DNA of 20,450 nt from Thermodesulfovibrio sp. (GTDB taxonomy: Bacteria; Nitrospirota; Thermodesulfovibrionia; Thermodesulfovibrionales; Thermodesulfovibrionaceae): the NCBI GenBank assembly GCA_026415995.1, contig JAOAGB010000110.1, positions 1-20,450 of the forward strand. The letters run 5' to 3'. The position numbers were made by a program, and so were the translations under genes. The notes beneath the pieces are model-generated. The model was not told the DNA's origin, did no database searches, and saw nothing but the letters and a program-made list of their open reading frames with translations. Positions 1-7,639 of the stretch are shown here, piece after piece (position 1 is the first letter of the stretch; each line of letters opens with the position of its first letter).

Positions 1-453
1 TGCCTCACCAACTGCCCATTCAGTATTTGTTTGGGCATAGAGAATTTTAATTTTTGATTTAGGTATTTTAAAAAGAATCTGATTACTTTTTGTTTTTAAA
101 TCCCCTTCAAGGATAATTGCACGAGAAAAATTATTCTCTACGCTTATAATTTCAGCGGAGCCGATGATTTTTTCAGATTTTCCAATAACTTGTTTTGTAA
201 CAGGATGAATTAGCGGGACTGTTTCTTCAAAAAGAATCACTCTTTGTCCCTTTTTTATGCCGTCTTTTAAGCCTTTATCTAAAATTAAAAAATCTGCTTC
301 TGATTTTTTCACGCTGCCAGAGATTACTGGGAAATATGATAAAATATCTTCTTTTAATTTCTGAAAAGCTTCATTAGATGCTGAGGAAATTTCAAATGAA
401 AGAAATAAAGACAAACTAATCAGACAGATAAGTATTCTAAATGAAACGAACAT
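1..453 (-). CDS. Exported protein, partial (C-terminal part beyond left edge)
   Basis: The frame is open from an ATG at 453-451 to the left edge (151 codons visible). Residues 1 to about 25 form a signal peptide: a short basic start, a hydrophobic core rich in Leu/Ile/Phe, then an SSAS-type cleavage region. The mature part contains LDKGLKDGIKKGQRVILFEE, followed by PVTKQVIGKSEKIIGSAEI and a stretch around 'NNFSRAIIL'. This pattern (a duration-like turn, 'K.GqrV', 'hP.T..vIG', 'iG.aei..v...fS.A') resembles the C-terminal domain of FlgT-like and other small beta-rich envelope proteins. That family link is my inference and is weak. No Shine-Dalgarno sits next to the ATG; an AAGGA lies too far upstream (about 21 nt). 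The gene is divergent from mrp. I am confident it is coding and exported, not of its function. Confidence 0.7.
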   Translation of the reverse strand, partial: MFVSFRILICLISLSLFLSFEISSASNEAFQKLKEDILSYFPVISGSVKKSEADFLILDKGLKDGIKKGQRVILFEETVPLIHPVTKQVIGKSEKIIGSAEIISVENNFSRAIILEGDLKTKSNQILFKIPKSKIKILYAQTNTEWAVGEA

Positions 454-515
454 TTAAAAGTTTAAATCAAAAATATCCTTAATGTCAAAAATTTTGTTTT
501 TATGATTTTTGTCAT

Positions 516-545
516 TTGAATTGTCTTTTCTCTTTTAAGTTATAT
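516..545 (+). promoter_or_regulatory. Candidate sigma-70-type promoter for the mrp-lpt-rpoN operon
   Basis: TTGAAT (516-521) and TTATAT (540-545) are 18 nt apart in the 126-nt gap between the divergent exported-protein gene and mrp. Transcription would start near 552, leaving a leader of about 28 nt that contains GGAGG before the mrp ATG. The region is very AT-rich, so chance matches are likely. Confidence 0.35.
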
Positions 546-579
546 TAAAAATATATAAAAATTTTTCTGGAGGTGGAAA

Positions 580-1416
580 ATGGCGGAGGATAAAAAAACC
601 TGCAGCTGCGATGAAAGAGAACAAATAAAAAAAGGAATGGTTTTAAAAACAAACTTGGCAGCTATTAAAAAGAAGTTTTTGGTGTTATCTGGCAAAGGAG
701 GGGTTGGTAAAAGCACAGTTTCTACAAACCTGGCTGCTGGATTATCTGCGAAAGGATACAAAGTTGGACTGTTAGACATTGATATCCATGGTCCTAATAT
801 ACCTAATATGTTCGGACTTGAAGGTCTCGCACCATTAGTAACAGACCTTGGAATAATGCCTTTACACTATTCAGAGAATTTGAAACTAATCTCTGTAGGT
901 TTTTTCCTTGAAAAAAAGGATGAAGCAGTTGCATGGAGAGGTCCTTTAAAGCACAGATTGATAGAAAATTTTTTAACTGATGTAAGGTGGGGAGAGCTTG
1001 ATTGTCTTGTAATAGATTCTCCTCCCGGAACAGGAGATGAAATCTTGTCTATTGTTGAGATTTTAGATAAAGTGGATGGAGCTATTATAGTATCTACGCC
1101 ACAGGACGTGGCTTTGGCCGATGTTCGTAGAACTGTAAGATTTTGTCAAGACTCTTCAATTCCAGTGTTAGGATTAATTGAAAATATGAGTGGTTTTATT
1201 TGTCCCCACTGTGGAAAATCAGTGGAAATATTTAAGTCGGGTGGAGCAGAAAGGCTTGCTGAGGATTATAAAATTCCCTTTTTAGGTAGGGTTCCTATTG
1301 ATCCTTCAATTACCATAACCGGTGATGAAGGTAAACCTTTTGTCCTTTTTTATCCAGACAGTGAACCATCTAAGGCTTTCTGGAATATTATTGATAAAGT
1401 AAGAGAATTCATATAA
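580..1416 (+). CDS. mrp: Mrp/ApbC/NBP35-family Fe-S cluster carrier ATPase
   Basis: This 278-residue P-loop ATPase belongs to the Mrp/NBP35 (SIMIBI) family, cytosolic scaffolds or carriers that pass [4Fe-4S] clusters to apoproteins. Visible features are a deviant Walker A (GKGGVGKST, residues 38-46, with the signature lysine at 39), 'DIDIHGPNIP' switch sequence, a Walker B-like 'VIDSPPGTGDE', and 'NMSGFICPHCG' containing the paired Cys208-x-x-Cys211 that holds the cluster at the dimer interface in this family. The N-terminus adds a CSC pair (Cys8, Cys10), faintly reminiscent of the N-terminal cysteine motif of NBP35, but with only two cysteines. It lacks the N-terminal MIP18/DUF59 domain found in many longer Mrp proteins. 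The start is an ATG with GGAGG about 7 nt upstream. It is probably the first gene of the operon with the lpt genes, 35 nt ahead of lptC. Confidence 0.93.
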   Translation: MAEDKKTCSCDEREQIKKGMVLKTNLAAIKKKFLVLSGKGGVGKSTVSTNLAAGLSAKGYKVGLLDIDIHGPNIPNMFGLEGLAPLVTDLGIMPLHYSENLKLISVGFFLEKKDEAVAWRGPLKHRLIENFLTDVRWGELDCLVIDSPPGTGDEILSIVEILDKVDGAIIVSTPQDVALADVRRTVRFCQDSSIPVLGLIENMSGFICPHCGKSVEIFKSGGAERLAEDYKIPFLGRVPIDPSITITGDEGKPFVLFYPDSEPSKAFWNIIDKVREFI

Positions 1417-1451
1417 ACTTTAATGACTAATTATGTTATAGTTAATCAGAT

Positions 1452-1964
1452 ATGAAAAAGACCATATTTTTCTTAATCTTAGTAGTTATCCTATTTTTCA
1501 TAATTTTTAGCTATATGGAACAGGATTCACCAATAAAGGTGAAGGTTGGAATCGAAGGTTCTACTTTTCATGATGTGCAATTTTTACAAAAGAGAGAAGG
1601 ACAAATAAAATTAAATCTATCCTCAAAAGAAGCTTTTTTATATGACGAAGGTAAATTAATGGAACTCAAGGATTTAACCATTTTTTTACCTGAAAGGGAT
1701 TTTAAAGTTTTCGCTCAAAGAGGTTTTTATTATATGGAGACAGGTGATTTTACTCTAATTGAAATGGTTGAAGGCATTACTAAGAACTTAAAAATATTAG
1801 CTAAAGAAGCTAACTGGGATGCTAAAAATAAATTACTCTACACTGAAAAACCTATTAAAATTGAAGGAAAATCTTTCACTATTGAAGGCAATTCTGGTAA
1901 TGCAAATGAAAATTTGATAGAATTAAAAAAAGGGGTGAGGGCAATTGTATACTCTTCGAAATAG
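1452..1964 (+). CDS. lptC: LptC, inner-membrane-anchored LPS transport protein
   Basis: This 170-residue protein has one N-terminal membrane anchor (residues 4 to about 21, almost entirely Ile/Leu/Phe/Val) and a periplasmic beta-rich domain of LptC/DUF1239 type, with 'VQFLQKREG', 'WDAKNKLLYTEKPIKIEG' and 'FTIEGNSGNANEN'. LptC takes lipopolysaccharide from the LptB2FG extractor and hands it to LptA. LptC sequences diverge strongly, so the assignment leans on the anchor, the fold-like repeats and the lptA-lptB neighbours. No Shine-Dalgarno precedes the ATG (upstream is TTAATCAGAT). A TATAGT at 1437-1442 could be a -10 giving an almost leaderless secondary transcript, but no good -35 goes with it. 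The 3' end overlaps lptA by 20 nt. Confidence 0.85.
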   Translation: MKKTIFFLILVVILFFIIFSYMEQDSPIKVKVGIEGSTFHDVQFLQKREGQIKLNLSSKEAFLYDEGKLMELKDLTIFLPERDFKVFAQRGFYYMETGDFTLIEMVEGITKNLKILAKEANWDAKNKLLYTEKPIKIEGKSFTIEGNSGNANENLIELKKGVRAIVYSSK

Positions 1965-2424
1965 TTTAATATTTTTATGTTTGATTTTATTTGTTAGTGT
2001 AAGCTTCTCTGAAGTTAAAAAGGATGCTAATGAGCCAATTATTATAACGTCTCAATCTCTAATTAATGACAACAAGGCAAAGACAGCTACTTTTGATGGT
2101 AATGTGGTTGCTAAAAAAGGAGATGTTACGCTTAATGCAAATAAGATGATAGTGTATTACGAAGAGGAAGAAAAAGGTGGAAATATAAAAATGATTGAAG
2201 CAGTTGGAAATGTAAAATTGCAAAAGGCAGAGAGATTAATTACAGCCCACAAAGCCACCTATTTCCCAGAGCCTGAAGAGAAAGTAGTATTCACTGGAGA
2301 ACCAAGGGTAACAGAGGGTAAAAATCTAATTACCGGCGAAAAGATAACTTTTTTTATAAAAGATGATAGAGCAATTGTGGAAAAAAGTAAGGTTTACTTG
2401 AAAGAGAGAAAAATGGGCAAATGA
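1945..2424 (+). CDS. lptA: LptA, periplasmic LPS bridge protein (OstA-like)
   Basis: This 159-residue protein starts with a signal peptide (residues about 5-22, ending SVSFSE) followed by an OstA/LptA beta-jellyroll domain: 'ITSQSLINDNKAKTATFDGN', 'VVAKKGDVTLNANKMIVYY', 'MIEAVGNVKLQKAER', 'ITAHKATYFPEPEEKVVFTG', 'GKNLITGEKITFF'. LptA oligomers form the bridge that carries LPS across the periplasm from LptC to LptD. The start is TTG at 1945, chosen because AGGGGTGAGG (1931-1940) gives a correctly spaced Shine-Dalgarno and because the signal peptide needs it; no ATG or GTG gives a better start. It overlaps the end of lptC by 20 nt and shares ATGA with lptB, which suggests translational coupling. 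Confidence 0.9.
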   Translation: MYTLRNSLIFLCLILFVSVSFSEVKKDANEPIIITSQSLINDNKAKTATFDGNVVAKKGDVTLNANKMIVYYEEEEKGGNIKMIEAVGNVKLQKAERLITAHKATYFPEPEEKVVFTGEPRVTEGKNLITGEKITFFIKDDRAIVEKSKVYLKERKMGK

Positions 2425-3158
2425 ATCATTTCTTAAGAGTTGATGACCTAAAAAAATCTTTTGGCAAGAAAGAAGCTGTAAAAGGTGTAAGCTTTTATGT
2501 TCAAAGCGGAGAGGTTGTGGGACTTCTTGGACCAAATGGAGCTGGGAAAACAACGACCTTTTATATGATGATAGGTATAGTTAAACCAGATGGTGGTAAA
2601 ATATTGCTTGATGATAATGAGATATCCTCTTTCCCCATATATCAAAGAGCCAGGCTTGGTATTGGTTATTTACCTCAGGAGCCTTCCATTTTCCGTAAAC
2701 TTACAGTAAGAGACAATTTAAAGGCTGTATTAGAGATTAAATATGAGAAGAATGCAGAAGCTATAAAAAGAATTGAAGATGAAGTTAATTCAATTCTAAA
2801 AGAGTTTAATCTTTTAGAATTTGCAGACAGAGAGGGTTATAAACTTTCAGGGGGTGAAAGAAGAAGGGCAGAGATAGCAAGGGCGATTGCTCTTAAGCCA
2901 ATATTTATGCTTTTTGATGAACCTTTTGCAGGAATAGACCCTTTAGCAGTTATGGAGTTAAAAAGAACAATAAAGACATTAAAGGATAAAGGTATTGGAG
3001 TTATAATAACGGATCATAATGTAAGAGAAACCCTTTCAATAACTGATAGAGCTTTTATTATTCATAATGGAACATTACTTGCTGAAGGTTCACCAGAGAC
3101 TTTAGTTAGTAATCCCGTCGTTAGAGAAGCATATCTTGGAAAGGAGTTTAATCTATAA
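2421..3158 (+). CDS. lptB: LptB, LPS export ABC transporter ATPase
   Basis: This 245-residue ABC ATPase powers LPS extraction from the inner membrane by LptB2FG. In order it has Walker A GPNGAGKTT (37-45), Q-loop with Gln87 in 'YLPQEPSIFRKLTV', signature LSGGE (143-147) followed by RRRAEIARA, Walker B with D167-E168 in 'FMLFDEPFAGIDP', and the H-loop His200 in 'ITDHNVRE'. The 'PQEPSIFRKLTV' and 'GGERRRAEIARA' stretches are typical of LptB rather than LivF/LivG ATPases. The start ATG overlaps the lptA stop (ATGA). lptF and lptG are not in the window, as in many genomes where they lie elsewhere. Confidence 0.95.
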   Translation: MNHFLRVDDLKKSFGKKEAVKGVSFYVQSGEVVGLLGPNGAGKTTTFYMMIGIVKPDGGKILLDDNEISSFPIYQRARLGIGYLPQEPSIFRKLTVRDNLKAVLEIKYEKNAEAIKRIEDEVNSILKEFNLLEFADREGYKLSGGERRRAEIARAIALKPIFMLFDEPFAGIDPLAVMELKRTIKTLKDKGIGVIITDHNVRETLSITDRAFIIHNGTLLAEGSPETLVSNPVVREAYLGKEFNL

Positions 3159-4570
3159 TGACTCTTGAACAAAGAGTAGACTTAAGATTAACCCAAAAAC
3201 TTGCTCTTACACCTCAACTGCAGATGCAGTTGAAATTATTACAACTTCCTCAACTTGAGTTAAGTCAATATATACAGTTGGAACTTATGGAAAATCCGTT
3301 GTTAGAGTTAGAAGAGGAAGAAGAACAAGCTACTGAAATAGAGACACCAGTTGAGGAACAAGAACCTTTAGTGATAGATAAAATTGAAAAAATAATAATC
3401 GATGATTATTTTTCAGAAAGAGCAGATGATGGAAGAGATTTAGGATATTTTAATCCAGGATTAGAAGACAAACCTAATTTTGAACTTTTTTATTCTAAAA
3501 GAACTGATTTATGGGATCATTTAATCTGGCAATTAAGATTAAGCAATGCAGAAGATAGAATAAGATTGGTGGCTGAGATAGTCATTGGAAATATTGATGA
3601 AGATGGATATCTTAGAGCATCCGATGAAGAAATTGCAAAACTTGCTGATACCGATTTAGATACAGTAAAAGCAGCTGTTTCACTGGTTCAAGAGTTTGAT
3701 CCACCTGGCGTGGGTGCAAGAGATTTGAAAGAATGTTTACTCTTACAACTAAGAGCATTGGATTTAGAGAGCTCTATAGTTGCTTCAATAATTGCAGAAC
3801 ATTTGGAAGATGTTCAACGGAAAAAATATGAAAAACTATCTAAGATATTTAACTTGTCCATAGAAGATATTTTAAGTGCAATAAAAATCATTGAGAAGCT
3901 TGAACCAAGACCTGGTAGAAATTTTGCAGTAACAACATCTTCATTCCCGATACCAGATGTATACGTTAAAAAAATCGAGGATGATTATCAAATTATTTTG
4001 AATGATGAAGGCATTCCAAAGATAAGGTTAAATAATTTTTATAAGGAGATGGTAGAAGCTAAAAGACTACCTTCAGAGGAGAAAAAATTTTTAAAGGAAA
4101 AATTTAGAAATGCTATAGAATTGTTAAAAGGTCTTGAGCAGCGACACAGAACTATTTATAGGGTTACAGAGAGTCTAATTAAATTTCAGAAAGATTTTTT
4201 TGACAAGGGGGTAGATTTTATTAAACCTTTGAACCTTAGAGATATTGCTGAAGACTTAGGCTTGCATGAGAGCACTATAAGCAGGGTAACTTCAAACAAA
4301 TACCTCGCATGCGATCATGGAATATTTAGTTTCAAATTTTTCTTTAGCAATGCCCTTCCTTCAAGAACAGGTGCTATTTCAACTTCAAAGGTAAAGGAAT
4401 TGATACGTAAAGTAATAGATGAGGAAAATCCTGAAACTCCCTTTTCTGACAGTGAAATAGCGGAAATGTTAAAAAAACAGGGTATAGATATTGCAAGAAG
4501 AACTGTAGCAAAATATAGAGAGGAGTTAAAAATTCCGCCCAAGGCATTAAGAAGAATTAAAAAATATTAA
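3158..4570 (+). CDS. rpoN: RNA polymerase sigma-54 factor
   Basis: This 470-residue full-length sigma-54 directs RNA polymerase to -24/-12 promoters and needs AAA+ activators. Region I is the Gln/Leu-rich N-terminus (residues about 7-45, 'LTQKLALTPQLQMQLKLLQL'), which contacts activators. An acidic region II follows (about 50-85), then the core-binding domain. The C-terminal part has the helix-turn-helix starting near residue 360 ('LRDIAEDLGLHESTISRVTS') and the diagnostic RpoN box ARRTVAKYRE at 446-455, which reads the -24 element. The ATG overlaps the lptB stop by 1 nt (TAATG), so translation is probably coupled. The lptB-rpoN-hpf order is conserved across many Gram-negative bacteria. I see no sigma-54 promoter for any gene in this window. 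Confidence 0.97.
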   Translation: MTLEQRVDLRLTQKLALTPQLQMQLKLLQLPQLELSQYIQLELMENPLLELEEEEEQATEIETPVEEQEPLVIDKIEKIIIDDYFSERADDGRDLGYFNPGLEDKPNFELFYSKRTDLWDHLIWQLRLSNAEDRIRLVAEIVIGNIDEDGYLRASDEEIAKLADTDLDTVKAAVSLVQEFDPPGVGARDLKECLLLQLRALDLESSIVASIIAEHLEDVQRKKYEKLSKIFNLSIEDILSAIKIIEKLEPRPGRNFAVTTSSFPIPDVYVKKIEDDYQIILNDEGIPKIRLNNFYKEMVEAKRLPSEEKKFLKEKFRNAIELLKGLEQRHRTIYRVTESLIKFQKDFFDKGVDFIKPLNLRDIAEDLGLHESTISRVTSNKYLACDHGIFSFKFFFSNALPSRTGAISTSKVKELIRKVIDEENPETPFSDSEIAEMLKKQGIDIARRTVAKYREELKIPPKALRRIKKY

Positions 4571-4583
4571 GGAGGACTTGAAA

Positions 4584-5102
4584 ATGAAGCTAACTATTAA
4601 AGGAAGGAATATTGAGGTAACAGAGGCATTGAGACAGTATATTGAAAAACGAATAAGTAAATTTGGTAAATTTTTAGGAGAATTATCAGAGGCTGTTGTC
4701 ACTATAAGTACGGAAAAATTTACTCATAAAATAGATGTTTTGTTAAAAGTAAATGGACATTTAATTCAGGCAGAAGGTAAAACAGAGGATTTATACTCTG
4801 CCGTTGATCAGGTTGTTGAAAAACTTGAAAAGCAGATACTCAAATATAAGGAAAAAGTTCAAAACAAAAATAAAAAAGATTCGAATAAATATGGTTTAAC
4901 GCCAACGGCAGCGGAACCGGCTAAGAGAATTATTAAATTTAAAAAATTTGATCTTAGACCAATGGCACCTGATGAGGCAGTTGACCAAATGGAACTTCTT
5001 GATAAGGATTTCTTTATATTTTTAAACTCCTTTACAGGAGATGTGAATGTGGTATACAGAAGAAAGGATGGTAATTACGGTTTAATAGAACCTGCTAAAT
5101 AG
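4584..5102 (+). CDS. hpf: Ribosome hibernation-promoting factor, long form
   Basis: This 172-residue HPF binds the 30S decoding region and, in its long form, dimerises 70S ribosomes into inactive 100S particles. The N-terminal S30AE domain is residues 1 to about 95 ('MKLTIKGRNIEVTEALRQYI', 'LYSAVDQVVEKLEKQILKYK'). After a lysine-rich linker comes the dimerisation domain (about 112-170: 'IIKFKKFDLRPMAPDEAVDQ', 'FFIFLNSFTGDVNVVYRRKD'). The frame also has a TTG at 4578, but GGAGG at 4571-4575 lies only 2 nt from it and 8 nt from the ATG at 4584, so I use the ATG. It is 13 nt after rpoN and 11 nt before rapZ. The dimerisation tail distinguishes it from the short gamma-proteobacterial HPF/YfiA, so it needs no separate RMF. 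Confidence 0.95.
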   Translation: MKLTIKGRNIEVTEALRQYIEKRISKFGKFLGELSEAVVTISTEKFTHKIDVLLKVNGHLIQAEGKTEDLYSAVDQVVEKLEKQILKYKEKVQNKNKKDSNKYGLTPTAAEPAKRIIKFKKFDLRPMAPDEAVDQMELLDKDFFIFLNSFTGDVNVVYRRKDGNYGLIEPAK

Positions 5103-5113
5103 GAATTTTTAAC

Positions 5114-5965
5114 TTGAGTTGTAATCCCTATATAGTAATAGTTACGGGATTATCAGGAGCTGGCAAAACAGTAACCCTTAGAACTCTTGAAGATTTAAGC
5201 TTTTTTTGTATTGATAATTTGCCCCCTCCTCTTGTAATTAATTTTATTAAATTGATAAATGAGTATGGTTATTGTGATAAGATAGCAATTGGAGTTGATA
5301 TAAGAGGCTATAATTTCTCTGAGAAAGCCTCAGAATTTATAAAAGAAATAAAAGAAAGATATGCAACAGAGATATTATTTCTTCAAGCTGATGAAGAAAC
5401 TATTTTAAGGAGATATAAAGAAACAAGAAGACCTCATCCCCTTTTTCCAAAATATAAAAATTTAATAGAATCAATAAGACAAGAACATAATTTACTCTCA
5501 CCATTACGAGAACTATCTGATAGAATAATAGACACTACCAACTTTAATCCACATGAATTAAGGGAATTCATACGAAGTATTTATGAAAAAGACAAGACTT
5601 ACCCTACAATAACAGTAATTTCTTTTGGATATAAAAAAGGCATCCCTACAAATGCAGACTTGATATTCGATGTAAGATATTTACCCAATCCTTATTTTGT
5701 TGATAATCTTTCTCAATTAACAGGTATAGATAAGCCTGTAAGAGATTTTGTTTTAAGTCATAATGATACAAAGAAATTTATTAGGCGTGTTAAGAGCTTT
5801 TTAAAATTTGTTTTACCAAAATATAAAAGAGAAGGCAGAGCCTATTTAACTATTGCTATAGGTTGTACAGGTGGTAGACACAGATCAGTTGTTATCGCAG
5901 ATATAATTTCAGATTACATAAGAAAAAATTTCTTTAATGTTACAACCATTCACAGGGATTTATAA
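5114..5965 (+). CDS. rapZ: RapZ/YvcJ-family P-loop nucleotide-binding protein
   Basis: This 283-residue protein has an N-terminal kinase-like P-loop domain (Walker A GLSGAGKT, residues 12-19; 'CIDNLPPPL' just after) and a C-terminal domain with 'SFGYKKGIPTNADLIFDVRY', 'LPNPYF' and 'AIGCTGGRHRSVVIAD', the family signature. In E. coli RapZ senses glucosamine-6-phosphate and delivers the GlmZ sRNA to RNase E; in Firmicutes YvcJ is a UDP-GlcNAc-binding GTPase. Which role applies here is unknown. The start is TTG at 5114, with AGGA (5101-5104) 9 nt upstream and overlapping the hpf stop. No ptsN lies between hpf and rapZ and no npr follows, unlike E. coli. The gene ends 126 nt before the ATP synthase genes with no clear terminator. 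Confidence 0.95.
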   Translation: MSCNPYIVIVTGLSGAGKTVTLRTLEDLSFFCIDNLPPPLVINFIKLINEYGYCDKIAIGVDIRGYNFSEKASEFIKEIKERYATEILFLQADEETILRRYKETRRPHPLFPKYKNLIESIRQEHNLLSPLRELSDRIIDTTNFNPHELREFIRSIYEKDKTYPTITVISFGYKKGIPTNADLIFDVRYLPNPYFVDNLSQLTGIDKPVRDFVLSHNDTKKFIRRVKSFLKFVLPKYKREGRAYLTIAIGCTGGRHRSVVIADIISDYIRKNFFNVTTIHRDL

Positions 5966-6008
5966 GAAAATTTTAATAGAATCATAAAAATTTAAAATTG
6001 CTAATTTC

Positions 6009-6037
6009 TTGACAAAAAAAGCTGTATATGGTATCTT
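6009..6037 (+). promoter_or_regulatory. Strong sigma-70-type promoter of the ATP synthase operon
   Basis: A consensus TTGACA (6009-6014), a 17-nt spacer and TATCTT (6032-6037) lie between rapZ and atpF'. The predicted start is near 6044, giving a leader of about 48 nt that ends in a strong Shine-Dalgarno, GAAGGTGGGG, just before the atpF' ATG. The imperfect palindrome at 6046-6061 would sit at the 5' end of the transcript. Confidence 0.75.
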
Positions 6038-6091
6038 GTCTTGCAGTTGTTTTAAAGCAACAAAAAAAATCTAACAGAAAGAAGGTGGGGT

Positions 6092-6511
6092 ATGTTAGAG
6101 TTTAACAACTGGTTTTTTGTCTTAATGATTCAATTCTTTGTTTTAATGTTTATCCTTAATGCTATCCTCTTTAAACCCATGATGGAGCTTTTCAGGCAGC
6201 GTGAGCAGATGATCAAGGGTGCCCTTGAAGAGGCTCAGATGATGAATGAGAAGAAAGAACAAGCAGTTGCACAGATGAATGCCGATCTTGCAAATGCTAA
6301 GGCTCAGGCTAAGCAGATTATCAATTCTCTCAGGGAAGAGGCATTAGCTTATCAGAGAGAAGTTGTTTCTGCTGCTGAGAAAGAATCTGTTCAGATGATT
6401 GAAAAGGCAAGGGCAGAGATTAAGGCAGAAACAGAAAAAGTAAGAGCTATGCTTAAGCAAGAAGTGGAAAGGCTTTCAGAAGAGATTGTCAACAAATTGG
6501 TAAAGGTATAA
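6092..6511 (+). CDS. atpF': ATP synthase F0 subunit b' (peripheral stalk)
   Basis: This 139-residue subunit has one N-terminal membrane helix (about residues 7-28, 'WFFVLMIQFFVLMFILNAIL'), then 'FKPMMELFRQREQMIKGALE' and a long charged, Ala/Glu/Lys/Gln-rich coiled coil to the C-terminus. It is the b' half of a b/b' heterodimeric stalk that connects F1 to subunit a in the membrane. It is the first gene of the operon and lies 10 nt before atpF. No atpI, atpB (a) or atpE (c) precedes it. The gene is assigned by architecture and by the second, distinct b-type gene that follows. Confidence 0.92.
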   Translation: MLEFNNWFFVLMIQFFVLMFILNAILFKPMMELFRQREQMIKGALEEAQMMNEKKEQAVAQMNADLANAKAQAKQIINSLREEALAYQREVVSAAEKESVQMIEKARAEIKAETEKVRAMLKQEVERLSEEIVNKLVKV

Positions 6512-6521
6512 TGGAGGCGAT

Positions 6522-7091
6522 ATGAAAAGACTGACTATTTTAGTAACATCAATAATTTTGCTCTCTGTTGCATCTGCCTTTGCAGCAGGTGGGGGAGAAG
6601 CAGGTGGAGGAAGCTTAAAGGATTGGGCTTTTAAGACCATCAATTTTGCCATATTGGTCTTTATTATTGTTAAATTTCTTGGAAAACCAATAAAAAACTA
6701 TCTTGCACAGAGGCAGGAACTAATTGAGAAAAGTATAAAAGAATCTCAGGAAGCAAAAGAGCTTGCTCAAAAAGCTCTTCAAGAGGTAGAGGAAAAGTTA
6801 AAATTAAAGGATAAAGATGTTCAAGATATCATAGATTCTGCTAAAAAGATGGGAGAGCAGGAAAAACAGCAGATAATACAGGAAACAGATAAAATGAAAG
6901 AGAAAATTCTTGAACAAGCAAAGACAAATATAGAGTTTGAGGTAAAGATGGCGAAGGATGCTTTGAGACTCGAGGCTGCAGAGCTTGCCATTCAACTGAG
7001 TGAGCAGAAGTTAAAAGAAAAAATTACCCCTGAAGAACAGGAAAAGCTTCTTCAGGAATCAATAAAAATAATAGAGGGGCGGAAAAATTGA
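6522..7091 (+). CDS. atpF: ATP synthase F0 subunit b, with an extra N-terminal hydrophobic segment
   Basis: This 189-residue b subunit has 'KTINFAILVFIIVKFLGKPI' as the canonical membrane helix (about residues 39-56), then 'YLAQRQELIEKSIKESQEAK' and a long coiled coil. Ahead of it sits a second hydrophobic stretch that looks like a cleavable signal peptide: KR start, hydrophobic residues 4-17, SAFA-A, then a glycine-rich linker (GGGEAGGG). Some b subunits of deltaproteobacteria have a similar N-terminus (from memory). If cleaved, the mature N-terminus would be periplasmic, which is correct for a b subunit. ATG is preceded by GGAGG. Its stop overlaps the atpH TTG start by 4 nt (TTGA). Confidence 0.93.
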   Translation: MKRLTILVTSIILLSVASAFAAGGGEAGGGSLKDWAFKTINFAILVFIIVKFLGKPIKNYLAQRQELIEKSIKESQEAKELAQKALQEVEEKLKLKDKDVQDIIDSAKKMGEQEKQQIIQETDKMKEKILEQAKTNIEFEVKMAKDALRLEAAELAIQLSEQKLKEKITPEEQEKLLQESIKIIEGRKN

Positions 7092-7633
7092 GAAAGGTAA
7101 GAGGCACAAAGGCAAAAAAGTATGCAAAACAATTTTTAAGCCTGGTGAATCTTGACCAGGTCCCAGATATTGTGGCTAAACTTGAAACAGTTGCTTTACT
7201 TATGCAGAAGGAAAGGCAGTTCCGAAACATGCTCACTTCTCCTTCCTTTAAAGATGAAGAGAGAATTGGAGTAATTGCTTATCTTTCTGAAAAGTTAGTG
7301 CTTCCAGAGGAGGTTAAAAAATTCCTAAGTTTTTTAAGTATTGAAGGAGTACTTGTAGGACTTGGAGAGATTGTAAGATACATTAATGCTCTGTATCTGG
7401 AAGCTAAGAAAAAGGTAAAAGGTGTGGTTACATCTGCTGTAGACCTTCCTGAGAGTATAAAACAAAAAATTGCTGAATCTCTCAGGGCTATTACAGGTAA
7501 AGAAGTGGAATTACAATATGAGGTTGATCCATCATTAATCGGTGGTGTTAGGGTTAAAGTGGGAAGTACTATGTATGATTTGAGTATAAAAGGCCAGTTG
7601 GGTCTTTTAAGAGATAAGCTTATAAAGGGGTGA
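7088..7633 (+). CDS. atpH: ATP synthase F1 subunit delta
   Basis: This 181-residue delta subunit is the cap that ties the b/b' stalk to the top of the alpha3-beta3 ring. It has an N-terminal helical domain ('KAKKYAKQFLSLVNLDQVPD') and the characteristic C-terminal 'YEVDPSLIGGVRVKVGSTMY DLSIKGQL' region, where 'P.LIGG..v..G....D.S..g.L' is the family signature. The start is TTG (7088-7090), overlapping the atpF stop as TTGA with AGAGGGGCGG just upstream. A TTG start at an overlap suggests translation coupled to atpF. atpA begins 6 nt after its stop. Confidence 0.95.
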   Translation: MRKVRGTKAKKYAKQFLSLVNLDQVPDIVAKLETVALLMQKERQFRNMLTSPSFKDEERIGVIAYLSEKLVLPEEVKKFLSFLSIEGVLVGLGEIVRYINALYLEAKKKVKGVVTSAVDLPESIKQKIAESLRAITGKEVELQYEVDPSLIGGVRVKVGSTMYDLSIKGQLGLLRDKLIKG

Positions 7634-7639
7634 GAAACT

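Noticed and set aside
1437..1442. TATAGT as the -10 of a leaderless lptC promoter
   Set aside because: Nine rather than six nt separate it from the ATG, no -35 is visible, and lptC is only 35 nt after mrp and probably in the same transcript.
4578..4580. TTG as the hpf start codon
   Set aside because: It is only 2 nt from GGAGG; the ATG at 4584 has normal 8-nt spacing.
6046..6061. Palindrome GTTGTTTTAAAGCAAC after the atp promoter, considered as a terminator for rapZ
   Set aside because: No T-run follows it on the plus strand, the stem is short with a wobble pair, and it lies downstream of the -10, so it would be in the atp leader.
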